NCBI GenBank assembly: GCA_013397435.1
Contig: VZRG01002083.1
Span: 64,185-128,184, forward strand
DNA from: Erythrocercus mccallii
Lineage: Eukaryota; Chordata; Aves; Passeriformes; Dicruridae
Direction: 5' to 3'
DNA: 64,000 nucleotides
In this document: positions 1 to 16,000 of the stretch, one piece after another
Layout of the letters: every line of letters starts with the position of its first letter
How positions within the stretch are numbered: the first letter of the stretch is position 1
The notes under the pieces: model-generated
Told to the model about the DNA's origin: nothing
The model's database searches: none
The model's input: the letters and a program-made list of their open reading frames with translations, nothing else
Program-made: the position numbers and the translations under genes

Positions 1-1048
1 TTTCTTAAGACACAGACAAAACGACAGGCTATAATGGTACGTGAGGGAAAGCTACGTTTTAGTGTGGTGGGCAAAGGAAAGTTAGGTTTTAGTGTGCTGG
101 CCTGAAAGAACACTTTTAACTTATTTTACCTCGAGGTGAGCTAGCCATAGATTTGATTAAAGCTTCAAAATTCTCATGGAAGACTAAAATACTAAGAAAG
201 ACTTAAAACTACTCAAATTAAAGAGTTTTGTGTACAGATGAGGCATTATGCTACTTCTAAAAGGAGATGATATTCTGATTAAGTCTTTCCATTAGCCAAA
301 ACAGTAAAAAGCTCTTCACCCAAATAAAATGTAAAAAGTCTGATGGTATCTCTATCACGTCAAGAAATGCTAGCACAAATTACTACACCTATTCATATAA
401 ATGATCCATTTTACCTATGATTTGTCAGCCACTAGCTTACTCTTCCATCATTGCAATAAAATAAATAAACACATTCAGTAGGTTACCATCAACAAGCGAT
501 TTTAATGAGTTAAGAAATTTCTTAAGGGCATCACTCATACCAGGCAGAGAGATGAGCTTTAAAATGTTGCAAATCCTAAATACAGCTTAGGAAACATGAC
601 TGCAAACTGATCTAAATACAAGTCAAAGAAAGCTGCAGCCTTCTCCTTAACTGAACAGCATGTGATATTCTGTTGTGACTACAGAAGGAAATATCATATT
701 TGAGCAATCTTATATAAAATGGAATTAGAATGATTATATTACTTGAATAACAGAAAAAAGTTTTTCCAATCTATTTATGGGTAAGAAATCCAACTTCACC
801 TTACATACCTCCTTTTCCAACAACACCCAATTCTGTTAGTAGAACTCAAAAAAGTAGATTAGCTGAGGAAACCAGCCCTCAGACAACAACCAATACTTGA
901 TAAGAAAAAAATTTTCAAGCTCTCTTAAAATACTCAAGCATCTTGTTTCTTTAAAATACTAAGCTTGCTTGCTTGATTGATTTATTCACTCCTCCCCATT
1001 TGGCAGTTTCCTGACAGTCAGTAAAGTTCTGGAATATAGAGTCCTCAC
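1..1048 (-). other. PDPK1 intron 7 (5' part)
   Basis: AT-rich intronic sequence. I see no further exon, RNA gene or named repeat in it. Confidence 0.8.
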
Positions 1049-4000
1049 CTTTTACAGGCAGATTTCTCTGTCAGCAGCTCTGGAGAAACATACTGTGCTG
1101 TCCCTACAAATGAGTTTGCCCGTGCTGTTAAGGAAATAGAAAGAAATAAGCAAATACATACTTATATATAAGCCAATATTCCCCTTCCTCCCCTGTCTCC
1201 ACCCAGTTAAAAAAATAACAAACCCAAAAGGCAATCCACTGCAAGTTACATAATGATGCAAAGAACCCAGGAGAATTTAACTTCTCTACCTATCCACAAA
1301 ACCTGCTTGGAAGAAACGAATCAATCTCAGTGATACCTAATTGGTTCAAGAAGCTAGGCATTTAGGTACTTACTTAGTTATAAAATCTACCAAGTTTGCT
1401 ACAGTCAAGAAAAAAAGTCATTTGAATTCAGTTCAGCCTAGTGCCTTTTTCAGGCATTGTTTGCAGCATCTATTTACAGCCTATTAATAACAATTGCAGG
1501 CATTTTAATTCTATAACATTCACATTTGTGCAATTCTGACAGCCACTGAAGTTAAACATGTAATCAGACTTAAAACTTACTGTATCGGGTGAGCCATGGT
1601 ACCTAATTGTTTGTATTCTTGTCTTGCAAATGAAAACTAAGTAATCTGAAGTAGTTCAACTTCCAAGTATATCTGGTAATCTTGCTGGTATTCCACCACA
1701 CCAAATATTACCTCCTCTTACATAATCTAAGTAGTGACAGTCCAAACTGTTTCGAGATCTTTTAGTGATTTAGGTGAGGTAATAATATTTGAAGGTCACA
1801 ATCTGGTAAATACAACATATGTACATTTTCAAAGGATCACTTGCTATAATTATTGGTCTCACATAATAAATAATAGCAAACCTTGTCTGCTATCTGCAGA
1901 TAATACTTTTGCTGTTCCGAAGTCTGTTATTTGAATGTGCATATCTTCATTTAATAAGATGTTCTCTGGCTTAAGGTCCCTGGGAAAGACAGATTTTTAT
2001 ATTCAAACAGTATACAAATTAAAGTTGAAAAACTGTCTAGTGACTTAGGTATATAATACTATAATAAATGATGCAGATATTCTATAAACATTGTTACAAC
2101 AATTTCTCTAACTTGTAGCTGTCAACCTGCAGACTAACAGATTTTGGTAAATCCATTAATTAACTGGCTTTTTTTAATATCAAGTAAATAGTAATCTCAA
2201 AACTACACAACTGTGCATGTCACATGTTCAAAAATTTTAAAAAACCAAGACAGACAAAAAACCCAAACAAATCCCAACAAAACCCCCTCCTCACAAAAAC
2301 ACACACAAAACCCCAAGCTCCTTCACTCCAAAGCCTTAATTTAAATAACATCTGACTGATTGATATGACATTAAGATTTTCTACGTCTGTTTCTAGAAAA
2401 CGCCTCAGTGCCAAACTCCAGTTAGTCAAACACTGGCAAACCCAGCCCCAGCTAAATGTCCCGACCAGGTAAGAACCTTAGATCACCTCCATGCATAATC
2501 TGCATTTCAAAGGCATGCCAACTATTTGCATAGACACCGCCCCGATTCTGAATAAAACCAGACTTCACAGTATCACAAACACAATAGATAGCAGTACAGA
2601 GTTAGATGCCAAAAGGTGCATTAGAAATAACTTAAGAGCATTCAGCTACACTGATATGATATGCCTTTGCAACAAGTTTCCTTAACTGATCCAAAAAAAC
2701 CCTACATACTTCCCTCCTAGGCAGAATCTTTTAATGCTTCTAAAGAAATCTAGGAGCATGGGAGTTGTTTTGTTTGACTGGTAAGAAAATAGCAGTAAAA
2801 GCTGAAAATTGTTTCTGTCAATCACTGTGCAGTGTTATTTTCTTCAGATTACAGTGGAAAAGTATGAGTTGTACAGTTTAAAGTCTGGAAACTAGCACAG
2901 AGAGTAATAAGTTGTAAAAATCCTGTTGATTTTCCTGTGCCTGTCCTAAGAGAGAAGTAGAAAATACATTAATGGAATGGACCCTTTTAACAGTTCTGTG
3001 TAGGGCTTTTTTAAGATACGTATGTATGTAGATTTATTGTACCCTATACACACTTATGTATACTGTTTATATCATATATTGTATACCTACATCAATACTG
3101 GAATATGGATCTACAGCCACATACAAGAATAGATACATAAAAAGATATCTGTAATAAATTTTCCAGGGTAGCCTGACATCTTAAAGTGGTTCTATCTCAT
3201 GTCCTATTTCTTCAAGCAGAAAAAAATCCCAAGAGTTTTCAGGCACTGCTAGAGCCGTGGCCTCATAAACATCATACTAAGTTCCCTAATTTCACAATTC
3301 CACTGTTTTCTTTTGAGCTCCTCATAGGATCCTTCATATAAAAACAAATATAAAGCAGCTCTTATCCAATATGAGGTTTCCAATATAGGCTTAGTAACAC
3401 TGACAATCATGCTACGTTCATTTTATAAGCATTCTCTCAGCCTAAACACATGAACTGTAAAATCAAAGTGGAACTGGGAGTTCTTGAAATTCCCCCCGCC
3501 CCTGTAGAAAATCTTATGCTTTCAGTACTCTCCACATCCACCCCCTTAGATTCTAATTCAAATTATTTCACAAAAACTAGTATTTAAAAGGAAAAACTGT
3601 TTTTGTAATAACTGAAAGAAATAATGCTATCAGAATTACAATCAGTCAGCTTTTTGCCAACTAGCATCTAGTGTCCTATGGCAACTGCTTGGTAACCTAG
3701 ACACATGAGATTTCTTACCCAAAAAGTTCTGCAGCTCAGATGCCTAGCACATAAAGCTTTATTTAATAAACATGAATGACAAAACATGATTATCCAAACA
3801 ATATATTACATCAAGTACAACTTCAAAAGTACTACTCAAAACTTTGCTAATTTCACCACTTACCTAATTATTGTGCAGCTGCAGCTTTGTGGAAATTGTT
3901 CACTCAGTGAAAACTGATATAGATTAATTTTACCTGATTATATAGTACATTATATAGTACACATTAAGCTACACACGAAAAGAATCCTAGTTACCTTTGC

Positions 4001-7000
4001 TACATAACAGAACAGGACAAAAAGTAGTTAAACAAGATGTCAGTTTCTGGTTTTCAGGCCAACTCATGAAATGTTAATTCAGGGCCAGAAGGTTTTCTTA
4101 CTTTTTCCTGCTCCAACAGTTGGTATAACAGTGATTGGCTCTCTTCCTCAAGTTTGCTATGTTTAGCTACTGATGCTGATCAAATACAATTTGTGCTCTT
4201 TAGCTTTCAAAAAAATCCACCTTTGCTTTTAACTTAACAAAGCACATTTCTAGAAAAAAACCCCACCTCTTACATGATGAACTGCATGTCTGTCTCAACT
4301 TTGTATTACCTGTGAATTATTCCTTTGCCATGCAAATACTCCAGGGCTGATACAATTTCAGCAGTATAAAACCTCGTACAGGTCTCATCAAATGAGCCAA
4401 TTTTGCGTATATACTTCAGCAGCTCTCCATTTTTGGCATAGCTAAGTCCAAAATCTGAATGTAACTTAGTTAAGGTTTATCTCTAAGCCACTCTAAAACA
4501 AAAATCCCCACATCTTATTCCGAAGAGAAGAATACTACTAAAAATACATGAACAACAGGGAAGAAGTTGGTTAATTTGAAATTTTACAAGTAGCAATCCC
4601 AAATCATTTCTTAAATATATTAACAACCTAGGACATGAATCCAAATTTCTTAGCATAGCAAAAACTACATAAAGGGTTAACTGTAGTTTTTCCAGAGACT
4701 GACCTGACTAATTAATTTAAATGACATACATAATTGCCCTCAAAGAGAGTTTTTTTACAGTAATAACTGATAGAAGTTAAAAATTGTACCATCACCTGGA
4801 AAGTACCAGTGCAAGTGTTTACACTACAAAAGAGGCCCTGTGAGCTCATACTGTATGATATATAGGGCTTGCCAGCACTATTAGCAGCCTCTGGGAAAAC
4901 CAGAAAACTACTTACAGACCCCAGAAATAGACTAATCTATATCGTTATGCTTGGCACAACCAATTCCAAGCAGGAGATTTAAGAGGAAATTCACATAATT
5001 AACACTGCCTTCGCAAGGAAGAAAAAGAAAAGAGAAGAGGGGCAGAGAAAAGAGCCAACTGCCAAGCAATAAGCTTCCACGATATAACTGCACTTTGCAA
5101 TTACTACTAGAGAGAGCTGAGGAAACAGTAGCCCAAACAGAGGAATCAGATTGTTCTATAAGCATATTCATCTTTACATAAAAAAAAAAATAGCTCTAAT
5201 TGTAGAAATTAAACTAGTAGGAAGTATAGCTGCCTAACCCTATTTTAAATGCAGGAATTAATGTGTTTTACTACAGATAGATAGATACACACACACATAT
5301 ACATCAGGAATAAAACACTTCTAAAACACTTCTCATACATCCCCCTGATTTAGAATTTTTAATTATTTTAAGCTTGGATTTTACAAGTCACCCTTCAACA
5401 TTTACCACATGGACAATTTGTTTAATTGCTCCCCCCATCCCACAAGACACCTTCTTTTCTCTTTGAGAGGACCCACTCATTTGATCTGCTTAATTTCTGT
5501 TAAATGCATGACTACAAAAATTGCATCATATACATTAGGATATTTTAAACACCTCAAGTTACTTCCATCATTTGTTAGACCATTTTTCAAGGAATCAAAA
5601 CTGGGCATTGTTACTCTTAAGAAAGTGTTACAGCAGGTTTTAATATGCAAAGGATACATAGTTTTTCATCATCCTGAAAGGTGAAGTAGAGTTTCACAAA
5701 AAAAGGGTGATCCAGACGGGACATTACGTCTCTCTCTCGTGTCACATATGGTACCTTGTTTTCTTTTATGATATGACGTTTTTCTAGAATTTTAACTTAA
5801 TGAAAAAAGAGAGTAAAAATGCAAGAGGTACAAGTAAATGAAGCCCATCTTGTTTTGGAGGTTTTTAGTTACATATAATTAACATGAAACCATAATTCTG
5901 TTCCTTCAACAAGTGTTTTGTAACTGGACTACATTGATACTGTATTTTCAAAAAGTTAATGTTAAAGGAGTCAATACTTACTGGCATATTCTCTAGAACT
6001 TGCCAATTCTCGAGCCAAGACAACCTGTTGCAAGAGGAAAGAAATCATATTGTAACTGGCCACTAAACACATACACCAGTAGGTATTTGGAACACAGCAA
6101 AATATTTAATGTGTTCATATTATGCTGGCTTCAGCAAGACTTCTGCAGAAACTCAGTTCAGCAGACCAATGTTTGTTTTGCCAAAAGACTTACACATGTA
6201 AGAGTGTAAATATCGCATTATTTTTTCCCGAAAAAATTCGAAAATTATAATGTAAGTCAAAGTAAACTGCCAAATTTTCTTAAAGGGGGAAACAAAAAGC
6301 AACAAGTATGCTGAGGAATACTCATAAAAATAACTGTCACAGTACTTTGCTTAATATAGATGACAAAGATTGAAAGAGAAATTTTATCTGAGCGAGCAAA
6401 AATAAGAAGTGAGACAGAATTTTCAACTATTTCCAATTTGTTAAGACAAAGATTTAAATAAAAGAAACTGAAGGTTTCCAATTAGTAGAAGCAAGGGATG
6501 AAATTTCAGGCAAGCAGGTTTTTTTTAAGGCATTTTTTTCAGATGAAAGAAGTGCATGCAGTTACACTCTTTAGTACTAGAAAATTGACCTCAGTTCAGT
6601 AGTAATAGGCAACCTTAATTTTTTCAAAATTTCATATCCCAAAAACACATTGAAGTTTACAGTATTTGATCAATGAAAATTTCTATTAGAAACAGGCGGT
6701 CTGTTAACATTTGCGTCTCTGCATAAAGAATTTTTGAGATAATTCTGTGTACGCATGTAGCACTAGATACGATGTGCAGTCAAATGAGAATGTTACTAAC
6801 TTTTCTAATTTTTGTAGCTAGGTTTCATCAACCATATCTACTATGAAAGCTTCTGAAAGCAGGTCAGTTTAAAAGGCAGTTATTAAATAAAACCCCACAT
6901 ACACAGAGACCATACTCAGATGGCAGAAGGGATCAGCTGACACAGATGAAAATATATCTTGGGAAATTAAGCTATAGATTGACTCTCTTCCAGTCCTGCA

Positions 7001-10000
7001 CTGTATCCAATTTTTTACCACTGTATTTCACAGGTATTACCCATATACATTGATATTGAACAGCTGTGTTCTAAGCACTTATCTGATAGCAGGAGTACTT
7101 TGGTACTCTCAAGTTCCTTCCTCATCAAACAAATCTGAACATACCACATATCTTAATTTCCTCCTAACTAATAATCCAGAAAACCACAGAGGAAAAGGAC
7201 TCAAAGGTACATATTAATACAATGTCTCTGTTATCAGGGGTCTGAATCTTATTCTCCCTATGGGAAGATGTAGTATCAATAAGGAATGTAAATTCTATAG
7301 AAAGAAGTTAGACATTAGCTGGATAGCTTAAGAAAAAAAGCTATAAAACTAAAAAAACCCAAAAGCATTCACAGAACATGTAAATGTGTAAGCTGCAAAT
7401 TCAGACAACAGCCAGACAATAAATGTAGTTAAACATCCCAAACTGAAAGAAAGGGGATATAGATAGAGAACCCTCAGAAGCTATAAAGCAGAAATAACTG
7501 CCAACATACCTGGCATACATCATGACCAAGCCCCATTCTAAACTTGAACAAATACTTCAGGCTGTCAGAGATTAAAGCTGCATTTAAGAACTGGTTTTGG
7601 TCAGACAATCATATTTCTTTAGAGCTTGTGTTTTTAAGAAATGCCTCATTTAGAGGTGGAGACAAAACCAAGGTGGAGTATGTACCCACCATACAGAAGG
7701 AGGCGAGCTACAGAACATGCCTCCTCAATCATGAAAATTGTAATTTTTCCACCACATAACAGATATTATTCTGAAAGAAGCTTGAAGCTGTCTACAAAGC
7801 AAGTAGATTCTCATTAGTTTAAAAGAGCAGAACAACAAATAGAAGGCCCTGCATTTGTGTGTTTGTTTATATCAGGCATGGGTCCAAGCACTTGCAGCTG
7901 CAGAAGATGATCCCACAAAATTGGAGAGTGCTCTAAAGAAAAACCCTGAAGCCATACCATGTGTATCTCTGATGAATTTAAAAAACCAGCCCTGGTACTA
8001 GGTAAGAGTTTGTGGTAGCTTAATAGAAGTCCAAGAAAATAGAATATATTCATTATGGCCTTGAAGAAAGTATTTTTTTTCATCTGAAGCTATCATTGGA
8101 TATATGGTAATATGAAGGCCCCTGCTTTTTGAGATAAACACTTTTCAATTGGAATATTGGTGAGGATCTTGGGGAGTACAGTCAGATCTCTGAGTCTACA
8201 ACCGTGTTAAACATGATCAAATCATATGCTTTTTAACAAAATGTTTTGATAACAACATAAAGATACATGCCCCACAGATCAAATGCTCTGAAGTTGATAC
8301 ATCAGAAGGTTGTGCTGCCGTCCAGGGAGACAGGTAGCAGAGTGTTGTATTCTGAGTTTGGGCTAAGCCCTATGAATTTCTCTACCTACATGGAACATGG
8401 CATTAACTTTCAGAAAGTGTATTACTGAAGCAAAGTGTCCTGGTATACCCAAAGCACAACGACTCTCTTGGATTCTTTAGGGAAACCTGCAAGTTATGCA
8501 AACTATGTGTTTGAGCACAAATGACTCTTGACAAGTACCAGGGCCTGCATCCTAAATGCTGCAGTAGACTGTACTGGAACCCCAACATTTAGAGACCTAC
8601 AACCAAAAATTGTATACAACAAATATATGAAAAAGATACAAAAATATAATTGTCTTACAACTGGGAAACTATCGAACCATCATATGAAAGTATTAATGCT
8701 TCATGGATTCATTAAGGTAACACTTAAGTAATTCATTTTTGTGCAATGCTGTGGATGTGAGAAACAAACCATTTAAGGCTACTGAACACAAACACACTGA
8801 CTGTGACTCACTTAGTCCTCAAGGACCAGAGGCTGAGAAAGAATATTGGAGAAGTATCAGTGTTCTTTCTTTCAAAAGCATCTGGCAGTACCTCCTGCCA
8901 AAGACAGGACATCCTGCCACAGACAGGACAGGACAAGCTCCTAGACCAGTTCCAAGCCTTTATATCAAACTTCTTACATCACCTATTATGGCTATCTCAC
9001 TTACATTAGAAAGCAATGTTGACTGAACAGCCAAGCATCAAATCATTAGGATACAACAGGACTTCTGATCAATTTAAAAGCAGCTTAAAAAAAAATCACC
9101 ACCCATATTTAGGGTAACAGTTAATTTTAATAGTTAAGCTTAAATCCACTCTGTCCTATGCATTTACTCTTCAAGCTGTTTTTTCCACATTTCAATCTCA
9201 TCAATCTTACACAACAAATTTTCAAGTTTATCTAAGATATCTGACTCTTATAAAAAATAAAGTTACCGTTGAAAAAGATCCTTCACCCAGGATTTTCCCA
9301 AATTTGAAGTCATCAGGTCGTTTCTTTCGAGGCTGTGGAGGCTGCTCTCCTGTATGTTGCTGCAAGGAGTTTGAATCAGATCTTGATTCAGGTGCTGTGT
9401 CCTCCATGTTAGATCCCTGTCTGCTGCCACAAGTGGAAATGACACGTGGAGTGCTGGAATCTGCTTGGTTCCTCACCATTGAAGGGGATGAACAGGAGCA
9501 TAACACCACACTTGATTGCATTGGAACAGCATCATACTAAAAAGAGAAATTTAACTATTATTCCTGCACCTGACATAATTACCATGCACAACTGCATTTT
9601 ATTTCCATACAAGGATCATAAAAATTCTTCTTTGAAAGGGTTATCATTAAAAATCTCTTTAGGAGGGAATATAAGTACTTGTTTTGGAAATGGCAGCTTA
9701 AATTTGCTAAATAATCCTACTTAGGTCACGCTGTCATATAGCCATAGGTCAAACATCTGAACACTTTAATGCAAGAATGCTTTTTTTAAACTCAAAAAAA
9801 TGCTCCTAACACCAAGTTTCATGGTATCTTCTCCTACAAATAACATGACCTTAAATTTCTAGTCGTACAATGAATGCCTGTATTTACCAGTAACATTAGT
9901 TAGAGATCCAAGTTACAATGAACTCTAAATGCATACATGAAAACTTTAATGGAGACAAAGGAGACATTCTTAATTTTTTACTTGCAATTTCATTTTCTCT

Positions 10001-13000
10001 GGTAGTATTTCTCTTTAGTGCACATTAGGGAAGGACAAGAAGAAAAGAGGTAATATGAAAAAGTAGGTCAGCTGGAGAGTTAAATAATCAGCAACACTTA
10101 AAACTTTTTTTGAAGAATGCTTTGGTTCATGACCTTTTAAAACAAGGGAGATTGCACTACTTTAATTGTACATATGGCCACATAAAGACAACCCAGTTGC
10201 AAAACAAAGAGAACAGATATAGGCCAGAAAACAGCAAACACAAGAAGACACACTCCTAAAATTGATTAATGTAATATACAAAGCAAATTGTCATTTGGTA
10301 CCCTTTTATCAATTTTCCCTAAGTAAGATCAAGGAACCTTGTCAAGCTGCTTTCTGCCCCTTTTGGTAATACGCCTCAGTCTGTCAGGGACTGGTCCTGA
10401 TGTTTTACTTGAAACTGGCCAGAAAATACAAACAAATAGGAGAGCTCTGCTAAACTACTGCTGGTAAAAAATTTGTATGTAAACAGAGGAAATATTTAAG
10501 AAAGTTAACATCATGGCTGAACATTTTTTTAAATCTCAGTATTCTAACATACATCTAGCAGAAACTATGGCTTAATGAAAGTAATCTAATGTCAAAACAC
10601 ATGTATCATACAATCATGTCAGAAAGTCTGTAACATACATCATGTTACCAAATTAAAAATTACTCCTTACAAAAAGAATTTTTTTACCTCAAGAATTTAA
10701 ATTTTAATCAGCTTTCTGCATTTTTGCCAGAAACCACCTTAGAAGGGAATTGGACTGGCACTCACTTATGCACATGGTCTTAAGGAACCTAGCTCCCAAA
10801 TAAGTGATTCTTCAGCTGGCTGTGCTCTGTGCAGTAAAGTTGCCTTTATTTACTGCTAAAATGGATACTATTATTATGCATATACACACTAAAGTGTATG
10901 TGCCATAGGTCACAGTTCCTTTCATGCCTTATATACATATGTTTTAGCTGACACTTTCTGCAGACTATTGTCCCCAGCATTTTCATATCCCAGATGAATC
11001 ACCTTTCCTTCAGACAACTACTCAAACAGCAGCATGTCTAAAGACACACACTAGCTAGAATTAAAAACAGATTGTACTCTTTCCCATCAGGACTGCATCA
11101 AGACTGACACAAGCATGCGTGCTCAGCAACTAAAGTGATGCCAGTATAAAAACTATCCCATTAAATGAAATACAGTAAATAAAACACACATACACACGGA
11201 CTAAATATCAGGATATAAATTATGAACTGGCTCCAGTCACAAATAAGCAAATGAGGCTTTACAGGTAAATAACGCAGTAGCATTGCGGGGGGGGGGGAGG
11301 TCTAATTAGATTCCGCAGCTAGCAATATCACCTTGAAAAAGCAAACAAACAAGAAAAAATCCACCACAAAAGCATCAGAGAGCACTGTGAGAAAGGGGGG
11401 AAAAGGTGCTGGATGCACCTTTTCACAGCAGCTGAAACTAAGTCATAATGAATATCAAGTATAGAAAAATCCTGAGGGAAGAGACGGGAATAAAGGACTT
11501 TGTAGGAAGGGAATATTATTTTTGGCTAGGGTATAACATCAATTACTCCCCTGACTTTCTCAAAGGAAAGTCAAGATTAGGAATAAGGAGGACAGAGGAA
11601 CATGCAATAAATTTAAAAGGATCAGTTACCTGGGAAATAATAGACCTATGCAACTAGGTCTGTTATGCTATACCTCAATGTTTACAGAAAAAGGTAATTC
11701 CTACACTTGCCCTTCCAGACTCCATTATGTTCTTTAGTATTTTGCCCTGTTTATTTACCTTCTCAGTTTTATTCTGAAAGGCTCCATAAAACACGTCTGC
11801 AGAAACCATGTATGTCTCTACATAGGGGTTGTCACATATGCCAGAGATAGAATATGGGCCAGCTTATCTGAACTAACCCTGTACCATCACTCTTGTAAAA
11901 ATCAGACTTAAGATCCTTCTTCTGCCAGAGGCAGACATTTTTTAGTGAGATGAAGTCAGTAACAGAAATTGTTCTAAATTGCATCTGCAATTCTCAAAAG
12001 CTTGAGGATGCTCTGTTTCTACCAACTATCAACATTTCTCAGCTGGCAAGCCAGTGAAAGCACAGATCCTTACATAGTAACAACAGACTTACCTACTGCA
12101 TGTCATGTATCACTATGGACCGTATTGATAACCACTGATTGAGTAATTCTATCTCTTTAAAAACTAGTCTCTAAGACTACTTCCCCAAACCCTTAAGCAT
12201 TCTCCTTTTCATTTACTTTCATATAGAAGTAGTTTCATTCTTAGTGCAACATACTTGAGTTTGAAAACCTTTCAATGAAGAAAATAACAAATCTACTGAA
12301 TGTATATGGCATTATAGATCAACAGCCATTTCAAAATCTTCATCAACTAGTTTTCACTAAATAACTAGAAACAGGATTCCTTTTATTTATACATGCAGTA
12401 AGTACTAATATTTTCTTTTCCCCATGTGTCTGCAAACAGTAGACATAAACTTTAAGTAAACTGGAATCAATGCAAAAAGCCCCTTAGACAGCACCACGTT
12501 TTTCCGTTCCTCCCTGGCACCTAAAAGGACTCATACCTTTTCCCTTTGCAATTCAGCATTTTGAAAACTGCACTATCACTACAACTGTTAATGCATTTAT
12601 ATGCAAGAAACACATTCCACACTTCTAAAACAACTACAACCACAACTGCATCTCCACTAGCTTTTTCCCACCACAAAATCTGTAACACTACTTTGCTAAG
12701 AATGTTCTATCAACACTGACAGTAGCAAAAAATACACTGAGACAAAGCTTCTAAAACTTCCAGTATCCTTTACTTCTGTACTAACTGACAGGATATTGAA
12801 CACTGAAGATAACTGAATATCTTTGCTGTTGCTGAAATTCTACTAGCAAGACCTATTACAAAGAAAATCTGAATGAACAGGGTCCTGACCTCTCAGCTGT
12901 CTGATAACACTGAGTCTGACTGCTGACTATTACAGAATCTCAAGCTGCATTAAGACATAGGACAGACATGATCACAAAACCTCTTCCATCCATTGTAAGG

Positions 13001-16000
13001 CTAATTTTTTTGGAAGCAGACCTTGGTAAGAGAAGGTATTTTTTACACAAAGAAACACGACCTTTAAGCCCCAACTGGTAGATCTGTTTTGATTATAAAT
13101 AATGCTAATGAGACTACAAGCTAGAAGACTGGCACAACTGAAGATTCTGCTAAAGGCAGTTTAAGCTAGACAGGTTTGGCCTGAGCTGTTTTGACCTTGT
13201 CACGTAAGCTCAAAGTTCTGAAACTGGAATTTATTTTGTATTGCTTACAATTTAAACATTGACAATCTAAGAGTATTAAAGTGAAAAAATTAAAAATGAA
13301 CCAGTTATATTTAATATATTATTTTCACAGCACAGGGGTGTTTCAGAGGGTTGACAAAGATCTACCAACTGCATGTGACACATATCTCATATCTGAAAAA
13401 GCACATCAGAAGGCATAAAGGGATAATTAACAGATATTACACACAGCTTTTACTGGCCTCCTCCCACCTCATATCCCACAATTAAAATGTTAACTTTCTC
13501 TATGTTCCTCCAATACCTAGTTGTGACAGTCTGGGAGCTCCAGCATATTTCAGAAGAAAAAAGCAACTGATCAGGTCAGATACTTAGAAGGACCTGAATA
13601 CATGTCCTCAAACTATGCCTCATAGTACCTAAAATGAGAATCCAGGCAAAAGCAGTTTAGTTCAGGTACAAGAAACTGAAGATACAGATCCAGTGATTTA
13701 GAGTAACAAAATCCAACTAAAGGCCTCATATTTCAGCACAGAGAGCACAGTACAGTTTGCATCAATAAATACCAATCCCATACAGGAGCTGTTTGCAGGA
13801 AGTATAATGATTTTTGTGTGATCCCGATCAATATTTAACACCAGTTTTCCTTTTATAAATTCTGTCTGTTGCTGCATCAGAATGAAGCGCCCTGAATGAA
13901 GACAGCCCACAGCAATAATAGATAGTGTACTGTAGTAAACATCAATCTCAGCCCTTATATCCTCATGTCTATTTATGCTCTGGATGTCTGTCTAAAAATG
14001 GATTGTCAGACTTTCTCTTAAGTAACCAACAGCATCCTCTTTCTATTAACCAATTATACATGTATCTGAATAGAGAGAAACAATATACTGATTAATCCAA
14101 CTCTATTGCATGCCAGTTTCTCTTTATATACACTTTGAATATGCTTAGAAGTTTGTCAGATAATCTCAAGAATTTAACAATACATCTATCTGCCAACATT
14201 ATTATTGCCTTTAAGTAATTAAAATACTTGCCTAAAGAGAAAAAACATTCATTAGAAAAGGTCACCAGATGCTATCAGACCGTCAACTATAACAGAAAAT
14301 CAAGCATGTAATGAACAGGACTGTAAACTCACAGTAAGCCAAGCCTCAGAATTACTCTGAATGTACCATACAGCTAGTCAACTGTTCACCCACTTAACAG
14401 GTTAACTTTGACACTAAAATACATACAGCCAGATTAAAACATCACAGTAATTGGGAGGTATTTAAAGACATATACTCTGCTCACACTTTCAGCTTGACAG
14501 AAGTTCAACATGATGTCTAAGAGCAAACACTTCTCTCAAAAAAAGGGCAGTTATTAAAAATATACTAGGTTGCAAAAATATTTTTGCAAAACAACAGGAC
14601 GCTCTTCTGTAGTGAGTTTGAAGAAATAGTAAGTCATTTTCTTCAAACTGCAGCAAACAAATCCCACTCCATGTATTAGTTATTTGTATATATTTGAAAA
14701 GCATTATCATTAAACATCAATCTTGTGATCTTGTGTAGCAGTGGTTTGCATTTATGTTTCATAGAGCTGCATCAGCACTCTTTCAAGCCTCATCAAATGA
14801 CATACAAGAGATTACTGCAGAGAACTTAAAATTTAGCATATAAGCAAACAAATTGCTCCTTTAACACCACATATCTTGAAGAAACTGACATTCGCAGTCA
14901 GCAAAACAGTCTGACACCAAACAATTTGTCAAAATCTATACTTTGATCAATGTTCATAAATGGTTACCAACTATTACATTTAAATGAACATACTGAAATC
15001 TCATAGTTCAATTATAAAAACTATTTTAACAAAAATTTGTTTTGCAAGAGAATCTGAAGTCATCTATCTAAAGTGAAGTTTTTTGATTTCAGAAGTTGCC
15101 ACATGAAAAAACTGTTGTTTAAAGACCATTTTTATCAATTAACCATGTAAATTTCAAAAACATTTGGCTGCAAAAAAGGAGTGGGTTTTTGTTATTGTCC
15201 AGACAGACTGCTGTGCTAATTGAACAAGTGTAGGCTCTAACCCACCAAAAAATGATGCTCACCTTCATGCCCAGTGTCATTTGAAACCCCCCTAATGCTG
15301 AAGCACTGCATGAAACAGTTTCCCCAAAAAAAACCTCTTAATAAAATATCTTGACAGAAATAACCATAATTTAAAAGACAACTAAAGAACTTTAAAAACC
15401 ATGTTTTGGTAATACATTTCACGACTAAAGACTGCATAAATTAATGGAAGGAGAAAGCTTGAAAGCTTCAAGCTTTCCCCATTCAAATATACTATTTTAC
15501 TTAAAATGACTGGTACCTCTACAGTAGTGGGAAACAGAAGCACTGTTTCTCTACTGACATTTCTTGCAGTAAATCCATAACACAGTTCATCCGTGAGTAA
15601 TGAGGATATCCGTTTCATATTATATTAGCAAAAATATAGCCAAGAGGCTCAATGCTTTGGAAGCGCAAAGAACACTTCTACATTCTTAGATTGTTTTGAC
15701 CTTTAGAGAATAAAGGTATTTTATCCACATGACTGTTTTTGTTTCTAGAGAAATTAATTTTTCACCTACCAAGCAATGCTGATCCAAAATTTTAGTTTAT
15801 GCAAATGCCTTTTCCTAAATTTGACCACCTTACATACAGTGGTATTTCTTGCCACTGATTTCCAGGATTCTAGTTCCAAAATCAGGTAGGGATTAAAGCT
15901 AATGAAAAGATTTATAAGAACCTGCAAATCAGCCAGTTACCCTCTAACCTCCTCTATTGCTAAGCAAAGCATTTAAGTTCCAATCATCTTCAGAGGCAGA

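Larger units (their letters stand above)
1125..9266 (-). other. PDPK1 introns 2-6
   Basis: Introns at 1125-1881, 1980-4309, 4455-5657, 5796-5981 and 6025-9266. All are AT-rich. There are short low-complexity tracts (A/C-rich at about 2240-2310, TATGTA-rich at 3010-3080). No coding or structured element is supported. The short open frames here have no family resemblance. Confidence 0.8.
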